64,000 nucleotides of DNA from Microbacterium sp. Leaf159 (GCF_001423615.1 NZ_LMOU01000001.1:2060453-2124452); one strand, 5' to 3'. Shown: positions 31,662 to 46,819, counted from the first letter of the stretch. Notes: generated from the sequence alone by a model not told the origin. Translations and numbers: made by a program.

Positions 31662-33812
31662 ATGACCCTCACCACCACGCCCTCCGAGACACCGTCGGAA
31701 CAGCAGGATGCTGCGGCATCCGCCCCGACCACACCGCCGCGCTCTTTCGGCTGGGCGCAACTGACCCAGGCGCTTCCCGGCGCGCTGCGCAAGCTGAACC
31801 CCGCATCTCTCGTGCGCAACCCCGTGATGCTGCTCGTCTGGGTCGGCGCCGCGTTCACGACCGTGCTCGCGATCGCCGAACCGTTCCTCGGCGGCCCCGC
31901 CGACTCGGGCGGAACCCCGGTGCCCGCACCGTTCACCTGGGGCATCGCGATCTGGCTGTGGCTGACCGTGCTGTTCGCCAACGTCGCCGAGTCGGTGGCC
32001 GAGGGCCGCGGCAAGGCTCAGGCTGCGAGCCTGCGCAAGACCCGCACGAGCACCATGGCCCGTCGCGTGGTGCGGTACGACGCAGGCGCGGATGCCACGG
32101 CCGAGCGCACGGAGACGGTCGACGTCTCGTCGGCCGAGCTGCAGCGCGATGACATCGTGATCGTCACTGCGGGCGAGCTGATCCCCGGCGACGGCGACAT
32201 CGTCGCGGGCATCGCCACGGTCGACGAGTCGGCGATCACAGGCGAGAGCGCCCCGGTCATCCGCGAATCCGGCGGCGACCGCAGTGCCGTCACCGGAGGC
32301 ACGCGAGTGCTGTCGGATCGCATCGTCGTGCGCATCACCTCGAAGCCCGGCGAGACGTTCGTCGACCGCATGATCGCTCTCGTCGAGGGTGCCAGCCGTC
32401 AGCGCACGCCGAACGAGATCGCGCTCAACATCCTGCTCGCGAGCCTGTCGATCGTGTTCGTCGTCGTGGTGCTCGCACTGAACCCGATCGCCTCGTACGC
32501 GGCGTCGCCCGTCAGCATCCCGGTGCTGATCGCCCTGCTCGTGTGCCTGATCCCCACCACGATCGGCGCCCTGCTCTCGGCCATCGGCATCGCCGGCATG
32601 GACCGTCTCGTGCAGCGCAACGTGCTCGCGATGTCGGGCCGCGCGGTCGAGGCCGCAGGAGACGTCACGACCCTGCTGCTCGACAAGACCGGCACCATCA
32701 CCTACGGCAACCGCCAGGCCCACGAGGTGCTGCGACTCGGAGGCGTCGACCCCGACGAACTGCTGCGCGTCGCCGCCCTCGCATCCCTCGCCGACCCGAC
32801 GCCCGAGGGCGCTTCGATCGTCGAGCTGGCGCTGAGCCGCGGCATCCGGGTCGACGAGCCGGCGGATGCCGTGGTCGTGCCGTTCACCGCGCAGACCCGC
32901 ATGTCGGGCCTCGACCTGGCCGACGGCACACAGATCCGCAAGGGCGCAGGCTCGGCGATCAGCGCCTGGCTCGGACTCGGGGCGGATGCCGAACTCACCG
33001 GCCTCGTCGACGGCGTCGCCTCGAGCGGCGGCACCCCGCTGGTGGTGGCCGTGAAGCACGCGGCGGGAATCGGCGAAGTGCTCGGCGTCGTGCACCTCAA
33101 GGACATCGTGAAGGACGGCCTGCGCGAGCGGTTCGAGGAACTCCGCAGCATGGGCATCCGCACGGTCATGATCACGGGCGACAACCCGCTGACGGCCGCC
33201 GCGATCGCGAAGGAGGCGGGCGTCGACGACTTCCTCGCCGAGGCGACCCCCGAGCAGAAGCTCGAGCTGATCAAGCGCGAACAGGAGGGCGGCCGCCTCG
33301 TCGCCATGACCGGTGACGGCACGAACGACGCCCCGGCTCTCGCCCAGGCCGACGTCGGCGTCGCGATGAACACCGGCACGTCGGCGGCGAAGGAGGCAGG
33401 CAACATGGTCGACCTCGACTCGGACCCGACCAAGCTGATCGACATCGTGCGCATCGGCAAGCAGCTGCTCATCACCCGTGGAGCGCTCACGACGTTCTCG
33501 CTCGCGAACGACATCGCCAAGTACTTCGCCATCATCCCGGCGATGTTCATGGGCGTCTTCCCCGGGCTCGCGGCGCTCAACATCATGCAGCTGCACTCAC
33601 CGGCATCCGCAGTCACCAGCGCGATCATCTTCAACGCGATCGTGATCGTCTTCCTCATCCCGCTCGCACTCCGAGGGGTCAAGTACCGTCCCGCGAGCGC
33701 CTCGCAGATCCTGCAGCGCAACCTGCTCGTCTACGGCCTGGGCGGGGTGATCGCGCCGTTCATCGGCATCAAGCTGATCGACCTCGTCATCACCCTCATC
33801 CCCGGTTTCTGA
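31662..33812 (+). CDS. kdpB: Potassium-transporting P-type ATPase subunit KdpB
   Basis: ATP-hydrolysing subunit, 716 residues. Phosphorylation motif DKTGT with D341, TGES in [16 protein letters not shown] (actuator), KGAG...AISAWL in the nucleotide domain and [25 protein letters not shown] hinge. About seven membrane segments. It starts 1 nt after the kdpA stop. Energises K+ movement through KdpA. Confidence 0.97.
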   Translation: MTLTTTPSETPSEQQDAAASAPTTPPRSFGWAQLTQALPGALRKLNPASLVRNPVMLLVWVGAAFTTVLAIAEPFLGGPADSGGTPVPAPFTWGIAIWLWLTVLFANVAESVAEGRGKAQAASLRKTRTSTMARRVVRYDAGADATAERTETVDVSSAELQRDDIVIVTAGELIPGDGDIVAGIATVDESAITGESAPVIRESGGDRSAVTGGTRVLSDRIVVRITSKPGETFVDRMIALVEGASRQRTPNEIALNILLASLSIVFVVVVLALNPIASYAASPVSIPVLIALLVCLIPTTIGALLSAIGIAGMDRLVQRNVLAMSGRAVEAAGDVTTLLLDKTGTITYGNRQAHEVLRLGGVDPDELLRVAALASLADPTPEGASIVELALSRGIRVDEPADAVVVPFTAQTRMSGLDLADGTQIRKGAGSAISAWLGLGADAELTGLVDGVASSGGTPLVVAVKHAAGIGEVLGVVHLKDIVKDGLRERFEELRSMGIRTVMITGDNPLTAAAIAKEAGVDDFLAEATPEQKLELIKREQEGGRLVAMTGDGTNDAPALAQADVGVAMNTGTSAAKEAGNMVDLDSDPTKLIDIVRIGKQLLITRGALTTFSLANDIAKYFAIIPAMFMGVFPGLAALNIMQLHSPASAVTSAIIFNAIVIVFLIPLALRGVKYRPASASQILQRNLLVYGLGGVIAPFIGIKLIDLVITLIPGF

Positions 33813-33855
33813 CCGGCATCCGCCTCGCTTCCCTCTCGCCTCTGAAAGGCCTCTC

Positions 33856-34455
33856 ATGTCCTCCTCCCGCACCGCTGCCCGCACCACCGGCGTCGCGATC
33901 CGCGCGATGCTCGTGCTCACCCTCGTGCTCGGCGTCGGCTACACGCTGGTCGTCACCGGCATCGGCCAGCTGCTGCTGCCGTTCCAGGCGAACGGCTCCC
34001 CGCTCGCCGACGGCAAGGGCAGCTCGCTGATCGGGCAGTCCTTCACGGATGCCGACGGCGAGGCGCTTCCCGAGTACTTCCAGTCGCGTCCCTCGGCCGC
34101 CGGAGACGGCTATGACGGAGCGGGGTCGAGCGGCAGCAACCTGGGCCCGGAGAACCCCGACCTCGTCGCGGCGATCGGCGAGCGCCAGGCGGCCATCGCC
34201 GAGCGGGAGGGCGTGAGCATCGAGGCTGTGCCGGCCGACGCCGTGACCGCTTCGGGCTCGGGCCTCGACCCGCACATCAGCGTCGCCTACGCCCTGCTGC
34301 AGGTGCCTCGGGTGGCGGCCGAGCGGGGCATGCCCGAACAGCAGGTGCGCGACCTCGTGGAGTCTAGGATTCAAGGGCGGGATCTGGGATTCCTCGGCGC
34401 AGAACGCATCAACGTCGCCGAACTCAATCTCGCGCTCGATGAGCAGGAGGGCTGA
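33856..34455 (+). CDS. kdpC: Potassium-transporting ATPase subunit KdpC
   Basis: 199 residues with one N-terminal membrane segment (about residues 15-38) and a large outside domain. GSSLIGQSFTDADGEALPEYFQSRPSAAGDGYD and SGSNLGPENPDL are the standard KdpC blocks, followed by DPHISVAYALLQVPRVA. It increases ATP affinity of KdpB. Stop and kdpD ATG share one base (TGATG). Confidence 0.95.
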   Translation: MSSSRTAARTTGVAIRAMLVLTLVLGVGYTLVVTGIGQLLLPFQANGSPLADGKGSSLIGQSFTDADGEALPEYFQSRPSAAGDGYDGAGSSGSNLGPENPDLVAAIGERQAAIAEREGVSIEAVPADAVTASGSGLDPHISVAYALLQVPRVAAERGMPEQQVRDLVESRIQGRDLGFLGAERINVAELNLALDEQEG

Positions 34456-36989
34456 TGACGGCAGAGCGGATGCCGCGGCGCGGCCGACTCCGCGTGCTGC
34501 TCGGCGCAGCCCCCGGTGTCGGCAAGACCTTCGAGATGCTCGTCGAAGGACGCCGGCTGCTCGATGAGGGCCGCGATGTGGTGATCGCGATCGTCGAGAC
34601 GCATGAGCGCGCGGCGACCGCGGCGCAGACCATCGGCATCCCCGAGGTTCCCCGTCGCACCGATCTGCACCGGGGCGTGCCGCTGAGCGAGATGGATCTG
34701 GATGCCGTGCTCGCACGCCGCCCCGAGATCGCCCTGGTCGACGAGCTCGCCCACACGAACACCCCCGGGTCGCAGAATCAGAAGCGCTGGCAGGACGTCG
34801 ATGTGCTGCTGGACGCGGGCATCGACGTCGTCACGACCGTCAACGTGCAGCACATCGAATCGTTGAACGCGGTGGTCGAGAAGATCACCGGCATCGCGCA
34901 GCAGGAGACGATCCCGGATGCCGTGGTGCGGGCGGCCGACGAGATCGAGGTCGTCGACCTCGCCCCGCAGACGTTGCGCGACCGTCTCTCGGCCGGACTC
35001 GTCTACCCCGCCGAGCGGATCGACGCAGCCCTGTCGAACTACTTCCGCCTCGGCAACCTCACAGCACTCCGCGAGCTCGCACTGCTGTGGCTGGCCGACG
35101 AGGTCGACAGCGCGCTGCGCAGCTACCGCGCCGACCACGGCATCGAGGGCGCGTGGCAGGCGCGCGAGCGCGTGGTCGTCGCGCTCACGGGTGGCCCGGA
35201 GGGTGAAACGCTGCTGCGCCGAGGGGCGCGCATCGCGGCACGGTCGGCCGGCGGCGAGCTGCTCGCGGTGCATGTCGCAGCCCAAGACGGACTGCGCGAC
35301 GAGACCCCGGGTGCTCTTGCGGCGCAGCGCTCTCTGGTCGAGTCACTCGGCGGCAGCTTCCACCAGATCATCGGCGACGACATCCCCGAGACCCTCGTCG
35401 AGTTCGCACAGGGCGCGGATGCCACGCAGCTCGTGATCGGCGTCAGCCGGCGCGGGCGTCTCGCGGCGGCGCTGACCGGACCGGGCATCGGATCCGAGGT
35501 CATCCGCCGCTCCGGCGACATCGACGTGCACATCGTCACGCACGCTGCCGCGGGCGGACGCGTCGCCCTCCCCCGCATCACCGGCGGTGCCCTCGGATGG
35601 CGACGTCAGCTGCTCGGGTTCGCGGTGGCGCTCGTCTTCGGGCCGCTGCTGTCGTGGGCGATGTTCGCGTTCCGCAGCCCCGAGTCGATCACCGTCGAGG
35701 TGCTGGCCTTCCAGCTGCTCGTCGTGATCGTCGCCCTCGTGGGAGGGCTGCGACCGGCCGTCTTCGCGGCGGTGCTGTCGGGCGTCACGCTCGACTTCCT
35801 GTTCGTCGCTCCGCTCTTCACCATCACCATCGCGCATCCGCTGCATGTGCTCGCCCTCGCGCTGTACGTGACGATCGCCATTCTCGTCAGCATCATCGTC
35901 GACCAGGCGGCCCGGCGAGCCCGCACCGCTCAACGTGCCGCCGCCGAAGCCGAACTGCTCGCCGCGGTCGCCGGCAACGTGCTCCGCGGAGACAACGCCG
36001 TGCTCGCCCTCGTCAGCCGCACCCGCGAGGCGTTCGGCCTCACCGGCGTGCGGCTGCTCAGCGCCGACGGCGAGGTGCTGGCGAGCGACGGGGAACCGGT
36101 GCCCGACGGCCGCGCCACGACGATCGCCGTCGGATCCGGGCCTGCGCCCGCTGTGCTCGAACTGCACGGGGAGCCCCTCGACACTCCGGCCCGACGACTG
36201 CTCGACGCGATCGTCGCGCAGCTCGCCGCGGCGATCGAGCACACCGACCTGCGCGCGACCGCACGCGAAGTCGCCGCCCTCGCCGAGACCGATCAGGTGC
36301 GCAGCGCCCTGCTCTCGGCGGTCAGCCATGACCTGCGCCGACCGCTCGCCTCGGCCGTCGCCGCGATCGGCGGGCTGCGCGCGGCGCACTCGCTGTCGGC
36401 ATCCGACCGGGAAGAACTGCTCGCCACGGCCGACGAGAGCCTCGCGACCCTGTCATCGCTGGTGACCGACCTGCTCGACGTCAGTCGGGTGCAGGCCGGC
36501 GTGCTGGCTGTCTCGACCATGCGACTCGACGTCGCGGGCCCCGTGCTCGCCGCCGTCGATGAGCTGGGTCTCGGTCCGTCGGATGTCGAGCTGGCACTCG
36601 ATGCCGAGCTGCCCGCCGCCTCGGCTGATCCGGTGCTGCTGCAGCGCGTGCTCGTGAACGTGATCGCCAACGCGTACCGCCACTCGCCCTCCGAGAGCCG
36701 GGTGATCGTCTCGACCAGCACGATCGGCGACCACGCCGAGATCCGCGTCATCGACCGCGGCGCCGGGGTCCCCGCCGAGAAGCGCGATGAGATCTTCCAG
36801 CCGTTCCAGCGGCTCGGCGACACCGACAACACCACCGGACTCGGCCTCGGCCTCGCCCTGTCGCGCGGATTCGCCGAGGGCATGGGCGGTACCCTGACAC
36901 CCGAGGACACCCCCGGCGGTGGACTCACCATGGTCATCTCGCTGCCCCTGGCGGCAGAGCCCGATCCCCTGCAGGAGGAGACGGAGTGA
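34455..36989 (+). CDS. kdpD: Osmosensitive K+ channel sensor histidine kinase KdpD
   Basis: 844 residues. Residues about 8-215: KdpD domain with Walker A GAAPGVGKT (17-25) and ALVDELAHTNTPGSQN. About 225-345: universal-stress-protein domain (VVVALTGGPEGETLLRR). About 385-490: four membrane segments. Then a GAF-like region, and the kinase: SHDLRRPLASAVAAIGG with phospho-His at residue 625, N-box NVIANAYRHSPSE, and GLGLGLALSRGFAEGMGG. It phosphorylates KdpE when K+ is limiting; overlaps kdpE (GTGA). Confidence 0.95.
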   Translation: MTAERMPRRGRLRVLLGAAPGVGKTFEMLVEGRRLLDEGRDVVIAIVETHERAATAAQTIGIPEVPRRTDLHRGVPLSEMDLDAVLARRPEIALVDELAHTNTPGSQNQKRWQDVDVLLDAGIDVVTTVNVQHIESLNAVVEKITGIAQQETIPDAVVRAADEIEVVDLAPQTLRDRLSAGLVYPAERIDAALSNYFRLGNLTALRELALLWLADEVDSALRSYRADHGIEGAWQARERVVVALTGGPEGETLLRRGARIAARSAGGELLAVHVAAQDGLRDETPGALAAQRSLVESLGGSFHQIIGDDIPETLVEFAQGADATQLVIGVSRRGRLAAALTGPGIGSEVIRRSGDIDVHIVTHAAAGGRVALPRITGGALGWRRQLLGFAVALVFGPLLSWAMFAFRSPESITVEVLAFQLLVVIVALVGGLRPAVFAAVLSGVTLDFLFVAPLFTITIAHPLHVLALALYVTIAILVSIIVDQAARRARTAQRAAAEAELLAAVAGNVLRGDNAVLALVSRTREAFGLTGVRLLSADGEVLASDGEPVPDGRATTIAVGSGPAPAVLELHGEPLDTPARRLLDAIVAQLAAAIEHTDLRATAREVAALAETDQVRSALLSAVSHDLRRPLASAVAAIGGLRAAHSLSASDREELLATADESLATLSSLVTDLLDVSRVQAGVLAVSTMRLDVAGPVLAAVDELGLGPSDVELALDAELPAASADPVLLQRVLVNVIANAYRHSPSESRVIVSTSTIGDHAEIRVIDRGAGVPAEKRDEIFQPFQRLGDTDNTTGLGLGLALSRGFAEGMGGTLTPEDTPGGGLTMVISLPLAAEPDPLQEETE

Positions 36990-37657
36990 AGCTCCTCATC
37001 GCCGACGACGACCCCCAGATGGTGCGGGCATTGCGAATCACGCTCTCCGCTCACGGATACGAGGTCGTCGTCGCTCCCGACGGGGCCGCCGCCGTGGCCG
37101 CTGCCGCGCAGACGCACCCAGACCTGATCATGCTCGACCTCGGGATGCCGCGGCTCGACGGCATCGAGGTGATCCAGGCGCTCCGCGGATGGACGAACGT
37201 GCCCATCATCGTCGTGTCGGGGCGCACCGGGTCCGCCGACAAGGTCGAGGCGCTGGATGCCGGAGCCGATGACTTCGTCACCAAGCCCTTCCAGGTCGAC
37301 GAACTGCTCGCGCGGCTCCGTGCGCTCTCTCGCCGGTCGGTGCCGGTGGGAGGAGAGTCGACCGTCGGGTTCGGCGACGTGGTCGTCGACCTCGCGACCA
37401 AGACCGTCACCCGGGCAGGATCGCGGGTGCACCTGACCCCGACCGAGTGGCGCATGCTCGAGCACCTCGCGCGGCACCCTGGAGCCCTGGTCACCCGGCA
37501 GGATCTGCTGAAGGAGATCTGGGGCAGTGAGCAGGTGTCGGACTCTGGCTACCTGCGGCTCTACATGTCGCAGCTGCGCAAGAAGCTCGAGGCCGAGCCC
37601 AGCGCGCCCGAGCACCTGCTGACGGAGTCGGGCATGGGCTACCGGCTCGTGCTCTGA
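36986..37657 (+). CDS. kdpE: OmpR-family response regulator KdpE
   Basis: 223 residues. Receiver domain: acidic pocket DDD (7-9), phospho-acceptor D51 in IMLDLGMP, and the conserved Lys in FVTKPFQVDELLAR. C-terminal winged helix of OmpR type (VHLTPTEWRMLEHLARHPGALVTRQDLL, then LRLYMSQLRKKLE). Partner of KdpD. Proposed target sites are the 11-bp-period arrays upstream of the kdp operon and of the KimA-like gene. The end lies only 9 nt from the convergent TspO gene. Confidence 0.95.
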   Translation: MKLLIADDDPQMVRALRITLSAHGYEVVVAPDGAAAVAAAAQTHPDLIMLDLGMPRLDGIEVIQALRGWTNVPIIVVSGRTGSADKVEALDAGADDFVTKPFQVDELLARLRALSRRSVPVGGESTVGFGDVVVDLATKTVTRAGSRVHLTPTEWRMLEHLARHPGALVTRQDLLKEIWGSEQVSDSGYLRLYMSQLRKKLEAEPSAPEHLLTESGMGYRLVL

Positions 37658-37666
37658 GCTCTGCGC

Positions 37667-38461
37667 TCAGGCCGCGACGTCTGCCCGCGACCGACGCAGG
37701 ACGCCGAACGCGCCGGCTGCGACGAGGGCGACAGCGACGATGATCCCGGCGATGCCGACGACGGTGCTCTCGGGCTCTCCGGTGAAGCGACCGACCGCGA
37801 GCCAGCCGAGACCCCACGCCGTCGCGAGGGCGGGGGCGATGCGCTTGGTGACGAGCGCGCAGGCGACACCGATCACGAGCACGACGGCGAGCACGGCGAC
37901 CGCCCAGATCTCGGCCTGGTCGGCCCAACTCTCGGGGGCGATCTGCGTGAGCCACGCCGTGGCGTTGGCGACGGTCGCGATCGTCACCCAGCCGAAATGC
38001 AGACCGTTGGCTCCGTCGACGACGATGCGCTCGGGCCAGGTGCGGGCGCGGCTGCGTCCGAGGATCACGATGACACGGGCGAGGGTCGCGAGCAGGACGG
38101 CGATCACGAGCACCGTGAGGGGCAGCGACAAGAACTGCGCCGTCACGAGCCACAGTCCGTTGAGGATCATGGATGCGGCGATCCATCCGCCGACTGCGCG
38201 CTGGCGCTCATCTGCCCGCTGCGCCGGCAGCGCCTGCCACACCGTATACGCGATCAGGCCGATGTAGATCAGCGACCAGATCGAGAAGGCGGGGCCGGCC
38301 GGGGCGAGGTACGACCCCTCCGCCGACAGCGCTCCGTCTTGCAGCTCACTGACCGAGGTGCCGCCGAAGGCACCGGATCCGACCGCCGCGGCTATCAGCA
38401 TGAAGGTGGCCGAGGCGATGATGAACGACTGTCGGGCGATGTCCTGCGTCCGGGATTCCAT
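37667..38461 (-). CDS. TspO/MBR-related tryptophan-rich membrane protein
   Basis: 264 residues, about seven membrane segments, longer than classical five-span TspO (about 160). Conserved features include GPAFSIWSLIYIGLIAYTVWQALP, ILNGLWLVTAQ, NGLHFGWVTIATVANATAWL and WGLGWLAVGR, the W-rich loops of the TspO/MBR superfamily. Ligand unknown; relatives bind tetrapyrroles. ATG with TAGGTT ending 6 nt upstream. A GCTAGCC-A-GGCTAGC palindrome lies 62 nt upstream. Confidence 0.75.
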   Translation of the reverse strand: MESRTQDIARQSFIIASATFMLIAAAVGSGAFGGTSVSELQDGALSAEGSYLAPAGPAFSIWSLIYIGLIAYTVWQALPAQRADERQRAVGGWIAASMILNGLWLVTAQFLSLPLTVLVIAVLLATLARVIVILGRSRARTWPERIVVDGANGLHFGWVTIATVANATAWLTQIAPESWADQAEIWAVAVLAVVLVIGVACALVTKRIAPALATAWGLGWLAVGRFTGEPESTVVGIAGIIVAVALVAAGAFGVLRRSRADVAA

Positions 38462-38522
38462 GCTCGCAACCTACGCGCGAGCGGGTGGGTGCGCAGGAGC
38501 CTTGACACCGGCATCCAGAAAC

Positions 38523-38537
38523 GCTAGCCAGGCTAGC
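38523..38537. promoter_or_regulatory. 15-bp palindrome in the TspO / TetR intergenic region
   Basis: GCTAGCC-A-GGCTAGC has perfect 7-bp arms around one base. A plus-strand TTGACA (38502-38507) lies 17 nt before TAGCCA inside the palindrome, so a plus-strand promoter pointing into the 3' end of the tetR gene is conceivable. Alternatively it is an operator for the minus-strand TspO gene. Binder unknown. Confidence 0.4.
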
Positions 38538-38560
38538 TAAATGACACTGTCGCGGCGCGC

Positions 38561-39124
38561 TCAGGCGGCGACGGCCGCGTCGATCAGCACTTCGGCGGCA
38601 TTGCGCGCCTGCACGGCGACCTGCGGATCCGCGGCGATGGCGGCGGTGCTCTGCGCACCCTCCGCGAGGATCGACAGCTGCGCGGCAAGAGACGCCGGCG
38701 CCCCCGCATCCACCACGAGTCCCGACATGTAGGCCTGGAACGAGGCCTTGTGGTCACGGACGATCTGCGCGACCTCGGGGTTCGTGCCACCGAGTTCACC
38801 GAACGCGTTGATGAAGGCGCAGCCACGGAAGTCGTCGGCGCAGAACCAGTCCTCGAGGTACCCGTACACGGCGAGCAGGCGGTCGCGGGGGTCGGCCCCG
38901 GCATCCGCCACAGCCCCCGTCAGCCCCGACTCCCACTCCGCGTGTTTGCGCGCGAGCACAGCGGTGACGATGTCGGTCTTCGAGGGGAAGAGCGCATAGA
39001 GCTTGCGCAGCGAGACCCCGGCCGCGGCCCGCAGCTCATCCATGCCGACAGCCGCGTAGCCCTTGCGGTAATACAGTTCGTCGGCCGCCGCAAGGATCTG
39101 TTCACGCACTGTTCCGTCCGTCAT
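38561..39124 (-). CDS. TetR family regulator of the adjacent alpha/beta hydrolase
   Basis: 187 residues. Helix-turn-helix at residues about 5-50: VREQILAAADELYYRKGYAAVGMDELRAAAGVSLRKLYALFPSKTDIV. C-terminal domain begins at the WFCADDFRGCAFINAFGELGG block, which is typical of the TetR_C family with conserved aromatic and Cys residues. ATG has TACACT ending 6 nt upstream. Its operator candidates lie between it and the divergent hydrolase; the first lies within its own promoter spacer, so autoregulation is likely. Confidence 0.92.
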   Translation of the reverse strand: MTDGTVREQILAAADELYYRKGYAAVGMDELRAAAGVSLRKLYALFPSKTDIVTAVLARKHAEWESGLTGAVADAGADPRDRLLAVYGYLEDWFCADDFRGCAFINAFGELGGTNPEVAQIVRDHKASFQAYMSGLVVDAGAPASLAAQLSILAEGAQSTAAIAADPQVAVQARNAAEVLIDAAVAA

Positions 39125-39137
39125 GCTCCCAGTGTAC

Positions 39138-40062
<925 letters not shown>

Positions 40063-40076
40063 TCCGCGACCGGCCC

Positions 40077-40112
40077 GAGAGCCCGGCATCCACCTCAGGA
40101 TGCCGGGCTCTC
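40077..40112. terminator. Bidirectional terminator hairpin between convergent genes
   Basis: Perfect 15-bp stem: GAGAGCCCGGCATCC (40077-40091) and its complement (40098-40112) around a 6-nt loop. It lies between the convergent hydrolase and galactanase stops, 14 and 6 nt away, and can serve both. Confidence 0.8.
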
Positions 40113-40118
40113 GCGCTG

Positions 40119-43826
<3,708 letters not shown>

Positions 43827-43827
<1 letters not shown>

Positions 43828-45449
43828 CACTGGTACTCCTCGAGCTTGCGGGTCTGTCGGAAGCTCAGCGCTGAGATGAGACCGACCACGATGAAGGCGA
43901 TGATCGACAGCGCACTCGCGAGGCCGTAGTCGGCCGCACCACCCGAGACGCCCGAGACGTCGTAGATGGCCGAGACGAGGATGTCGGTCGAACCCAGTGC
44001 GTACGGAGCCCCGGCGATCGCCGGCCCGCCGTTGTTGAAGGTGTAGATCACGGTGAAGTTGTTGAACGCGACGGCGAACGAGGCGATCAGGAGCGGCGCT
44101 GTCGACACGAGCAGCAGCGGCAGCACGATCGAGCGGAAGCGCTGCAGCTTGTTCGCCCCGTCGATCTCGGCGGCCTCGAGCGTCTCGCCCGGGAGCGATT
44201 GCAGCGCACCCGTGCACACGAGGAACCAGTACGGGTAGCTCAGCCACACGTTCACGAAGATCACCGCTGCTCGGGTGAGCCACGGGTCGCCGAGCCAGTT
44301 GATCTGCGAGCCGAAGAAGAACAGGTCGTTGATCACGCCGAACTCGGCGTTGAACATGCCGCGGAAGAGCAGTGCGGCCATGAACGCCGGGAACGCGTAC
44401 GGGAGGATGAACAGCGCCCGGAGGAACCGCCGCCCCTTGACCCGAGGGTCGTTGTAGACGATCGCGAGCCCGAGTCCGACGGCGAAGCTGAGCACGACCG
44501 ACAGGATCGCGAACGCGAAGGTCCAGACCGTGACGCTCAGCAGGGTGCCGGCGAGGTTCGCATCGGTGAAAAGCTTGAGGAAGTTGGCGAACCCGACGTT
44601 CACCGACCACCCCGTCGGCAGCGCCGTGCCGTCCTCGGCGACGAACGCCCCGAGATCCGAGGCGGTGTAGACCGTGCCCGACTGCGTGTCGGTGATGGTC
44701 TGCGCCTCGGCATCCCACACCAGCGTCGGCTCGTAGACCGCTCCGGTGGATCCCTCTCTGGTGCGGATCGAGCCGTCGTTCGGGTCGTCCGACACCGGAA
44801 CGCGGAGTTCCTGGATCGTCGCGCCGAGCGTCGCATCCGTCAGCACCGACGCCCGCGGGACGACCGTCCAGCCGGGCACCTCACTGGGAGCACCGGTCGT
44901 GCCGACCTCGGCGCCCGAGACATCGGACAGCGGCTCGGTGGCCGACCCGACCTGCACATCACCGTCGTCGTCGACGATCGCGAAGCCGAGTTCACCGCCG
45001 CGCTCGACGATCGACAGCGGATATTCGGAGGAGCCCTCGACACGGCGCTCGCCCTGGATGAGAGCCGCCTCGACCGCCTGCTCCTGCGTGCCGACGTGGC
45101 CGGTGCCGTAGTTCGTGAAGGCGATGTAGGCGGTGTAGCCGAAGATGAAGATCTGGAAGACGAGCAGGAAGATCAGGCCGGGGAGCAGGTACTTCAGCGG
45201 CAGCGCCCGACGGGTGAAATACACCCAGTCGGCGATGATCACCAGCAGCACGACGACGCCGAGGACGATCCACGACTCGGCGCTCCACGCCGAGATCGCC
45301 GTCATGATGCCGAAGGCGTTGACCAGCGCCATCAGGGCCAGCTTGATGAGGAAGCCCCAGCCGAGACCGCGGAAACGGCGGGCGTGGGATTCGCGCGAAG
45401 GCTTCACCACAGGGGTGGGCGCCTCGGTGGGCGGTGCCTGGATCGTCAT
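43827..45449 (-). CDS. Sugar ABC importer permease (MalF/GanP type) with large extracytoplasmic insert
   Basis: 540 residues, longer than simple sugar permeases (about 300). After three N-terminal segments (about residues 30-105) comes a large outside insert of about 180 residues, comparable to the P2 loop of MalF, then five more segments. EAA loop: ETLEAAEIDGANKLQRFRSIVLPLLL. The insert should contact the binding protein. Preceded by a 13-bp hairpin after the binding-protein gene. Confidence 0.92.
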
Positions 45450-45474
45450 GTGTGCGTCCTGTCTGCGGATCGCA

Positions 45475-45506
45475 GGACGGGGAGGGGTTCGGGCCCCTCC
45501 CCGTCC
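45475..45506 (-). terminator. Perfect 13-bp hairpin between sugar-binding protein and permease genes
   Basis: GGACGGGGAGGGG (45475-45487) and its exact complement (45494-45506) around a 6-nt loop, 7 nt after the binding-protein stop. No T-tract. Same position as the hairpins at 1417-1448 and 59461-59490, so an expression-tuning structure rather than an operon end is likely. Confidence 0.65.
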
Positions 45507-45513
45507 GGCAGGA

Positions 45514-46740
45514 TCAACCGGCGAGAGTCGTCTCGAGGTCGGCGACCATGGTGTTCCACGTCGACACCGGGTCGGCGCCGTTGATGATCTGCGCCTGAGC
45601 GGCATTCCAGAGGTCCCAGACAGATCCCATCTCAGGGATCGACGGCATCGGCACGCCGGACTGAGCGGAGGCCACGAAGCCGGCCGTGATCGGGTCGGAC
45701 GAGACCTCGTCGGCGAGCGTCGACCATGCGGGGATGCGGGGGTCGGCCTCGTACAGAGCGCGCTGCGCGTCTTCGGTGCCGAGGTAGTTCGTGAGGAACT
45801 CCTGGGCGAGGAGCGCGTTCTTGCTCTTGCTCGAGAGGTAGAAGCCCTGCACCCCCACGAAGGGTGCGGCGGTCTCGCCACCGGCAGACGGGATCGGGTT
45901 CACGGCGACGTTGACACCCTCGAACGCGCTGATCGCCCACGGTCCCTGGATCGTGTACGGAGCCTTGCCCGAGGCGAACAGCTCGTTGTTGATGTCGTAG
46001 TCGACCGTGGTCGAGATGTAGCCGGTGCCGTTCGAGCCGTTGGCGCCGAGCCAGCTGGCGAAGGCCTCGCCGGGCGCTCCGCCCATGCCGACCTCGCTCG
46101 TGTACGAACCGGTGTCATCCTGCACGAAGACGGGGGCGCCGAACGAGGTCTGCAGTCCGTACATCGTGTATCCGTCACCGGTCTCGCCGCCCGTGTTGAT
46201 GACGAACGGACGCTCGGTGCCTGCAGCGACGCCCTTGGCGATCATGTCGTCCCAGGTCGCGGGAGCCTCGGCGCCGACGAGGTCGACGTTCTGCACCAGC
46301 GCGATGGTCTCGAGCGAGTACGGCAGCGCGTAGAGCTGGCCGTCGTAGGTCATGGCGTCGAGGGCGACCTGCTCGAACTCCGATGCCTTGTCGCCGAGGT
46401 CGATCGTGTCGACGACACCGGCGGCGACGAGCGCGCCGAGCCAGTCGTGCGCGCCGACGGTGATGTCGGGGCCCTCGCCGGTCGGAACCTGAGCGATGAA
46501 GTCGTTGCGGAGGTCCTCGAAGTTCTTCTGCACGAGGGTGACCTTGGCTCCGGTCTCCTCCTCGAAGGCCTCGGCGGCAGCGGTGATCGCGGCTTCGCGC
46601 TCTGCATCCGTCCAGATGACGAGCTCGGCCCCGTCGCCGGATGCCGTGTCGTCGCCGCCCTCCGGTGCGCCGGCCGAGCAGCCTGCCAGGAGGACGACTG
46701 CGGACAGAGCGAGTGCGCCGACTCCGATGTGCTTGCGCAT
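45514..46740 (-). CDS. Sugar-binding lipoprotein (MalE/GanO type)
   Basis: 408 residues. Lipoprotein signal with lipobox LLAGC (Cys21). The mature protein begins ELVIWTDAEREAAITAAAEAFEEETGAKVTLV, a standard family 1 opening, with ITVGAHDWLGALVAAG, YALPYSLETIALVQN, and the C-terminal VWDLWNAAQAQIINGADPVSTWN helix. Binds the oligosaccharide released by the galactanase. ATG with AGGAAAACGC upstream. Confidence 0.93.
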   Translation of the reverse strand: MRKHIGVGALALSAVVLLAGCSAGAPEGGDDTASGDGAELVIWTDAEREAAITAAAEAFEEETGAKVTLVQKNFEDLRNDFIAQVPTGEGPDITVGAHDWLGALVAAGVVDTIDLGDKASEFEQVALDAMTYDGQLYALPYSLETIALVQNVDLVGAEAPATWDDMIAKGVAAGTERPFVINTGGETGDGYTMYGLQTSFGAPVFVQDDTGSYTSEVGMGGAPGEAFASWLGANGSNGTGYISTTVDYDINNELFASGKAPYTIQGPWAISAFEGVNVAVNPIPSAGGETAAPFVGVQGFYLSSKSKNALLAQEFLTNYLGTEDAQRALYEADPRIPAWSTLADEVSSDPITAGFVASAQSGVPMPSIPEMGSVWDLWNAAQAQIINGADPVSTWNTMVADLETTLAG

Positions 46741-46819
46741 GCGTTTTCCTATCTGTTGTGGCCGACGATGCGCTTCGCGTCATCGCGACCGGGTGTGAGT
46801 GGGTGGTGCTGGTGTTCGG

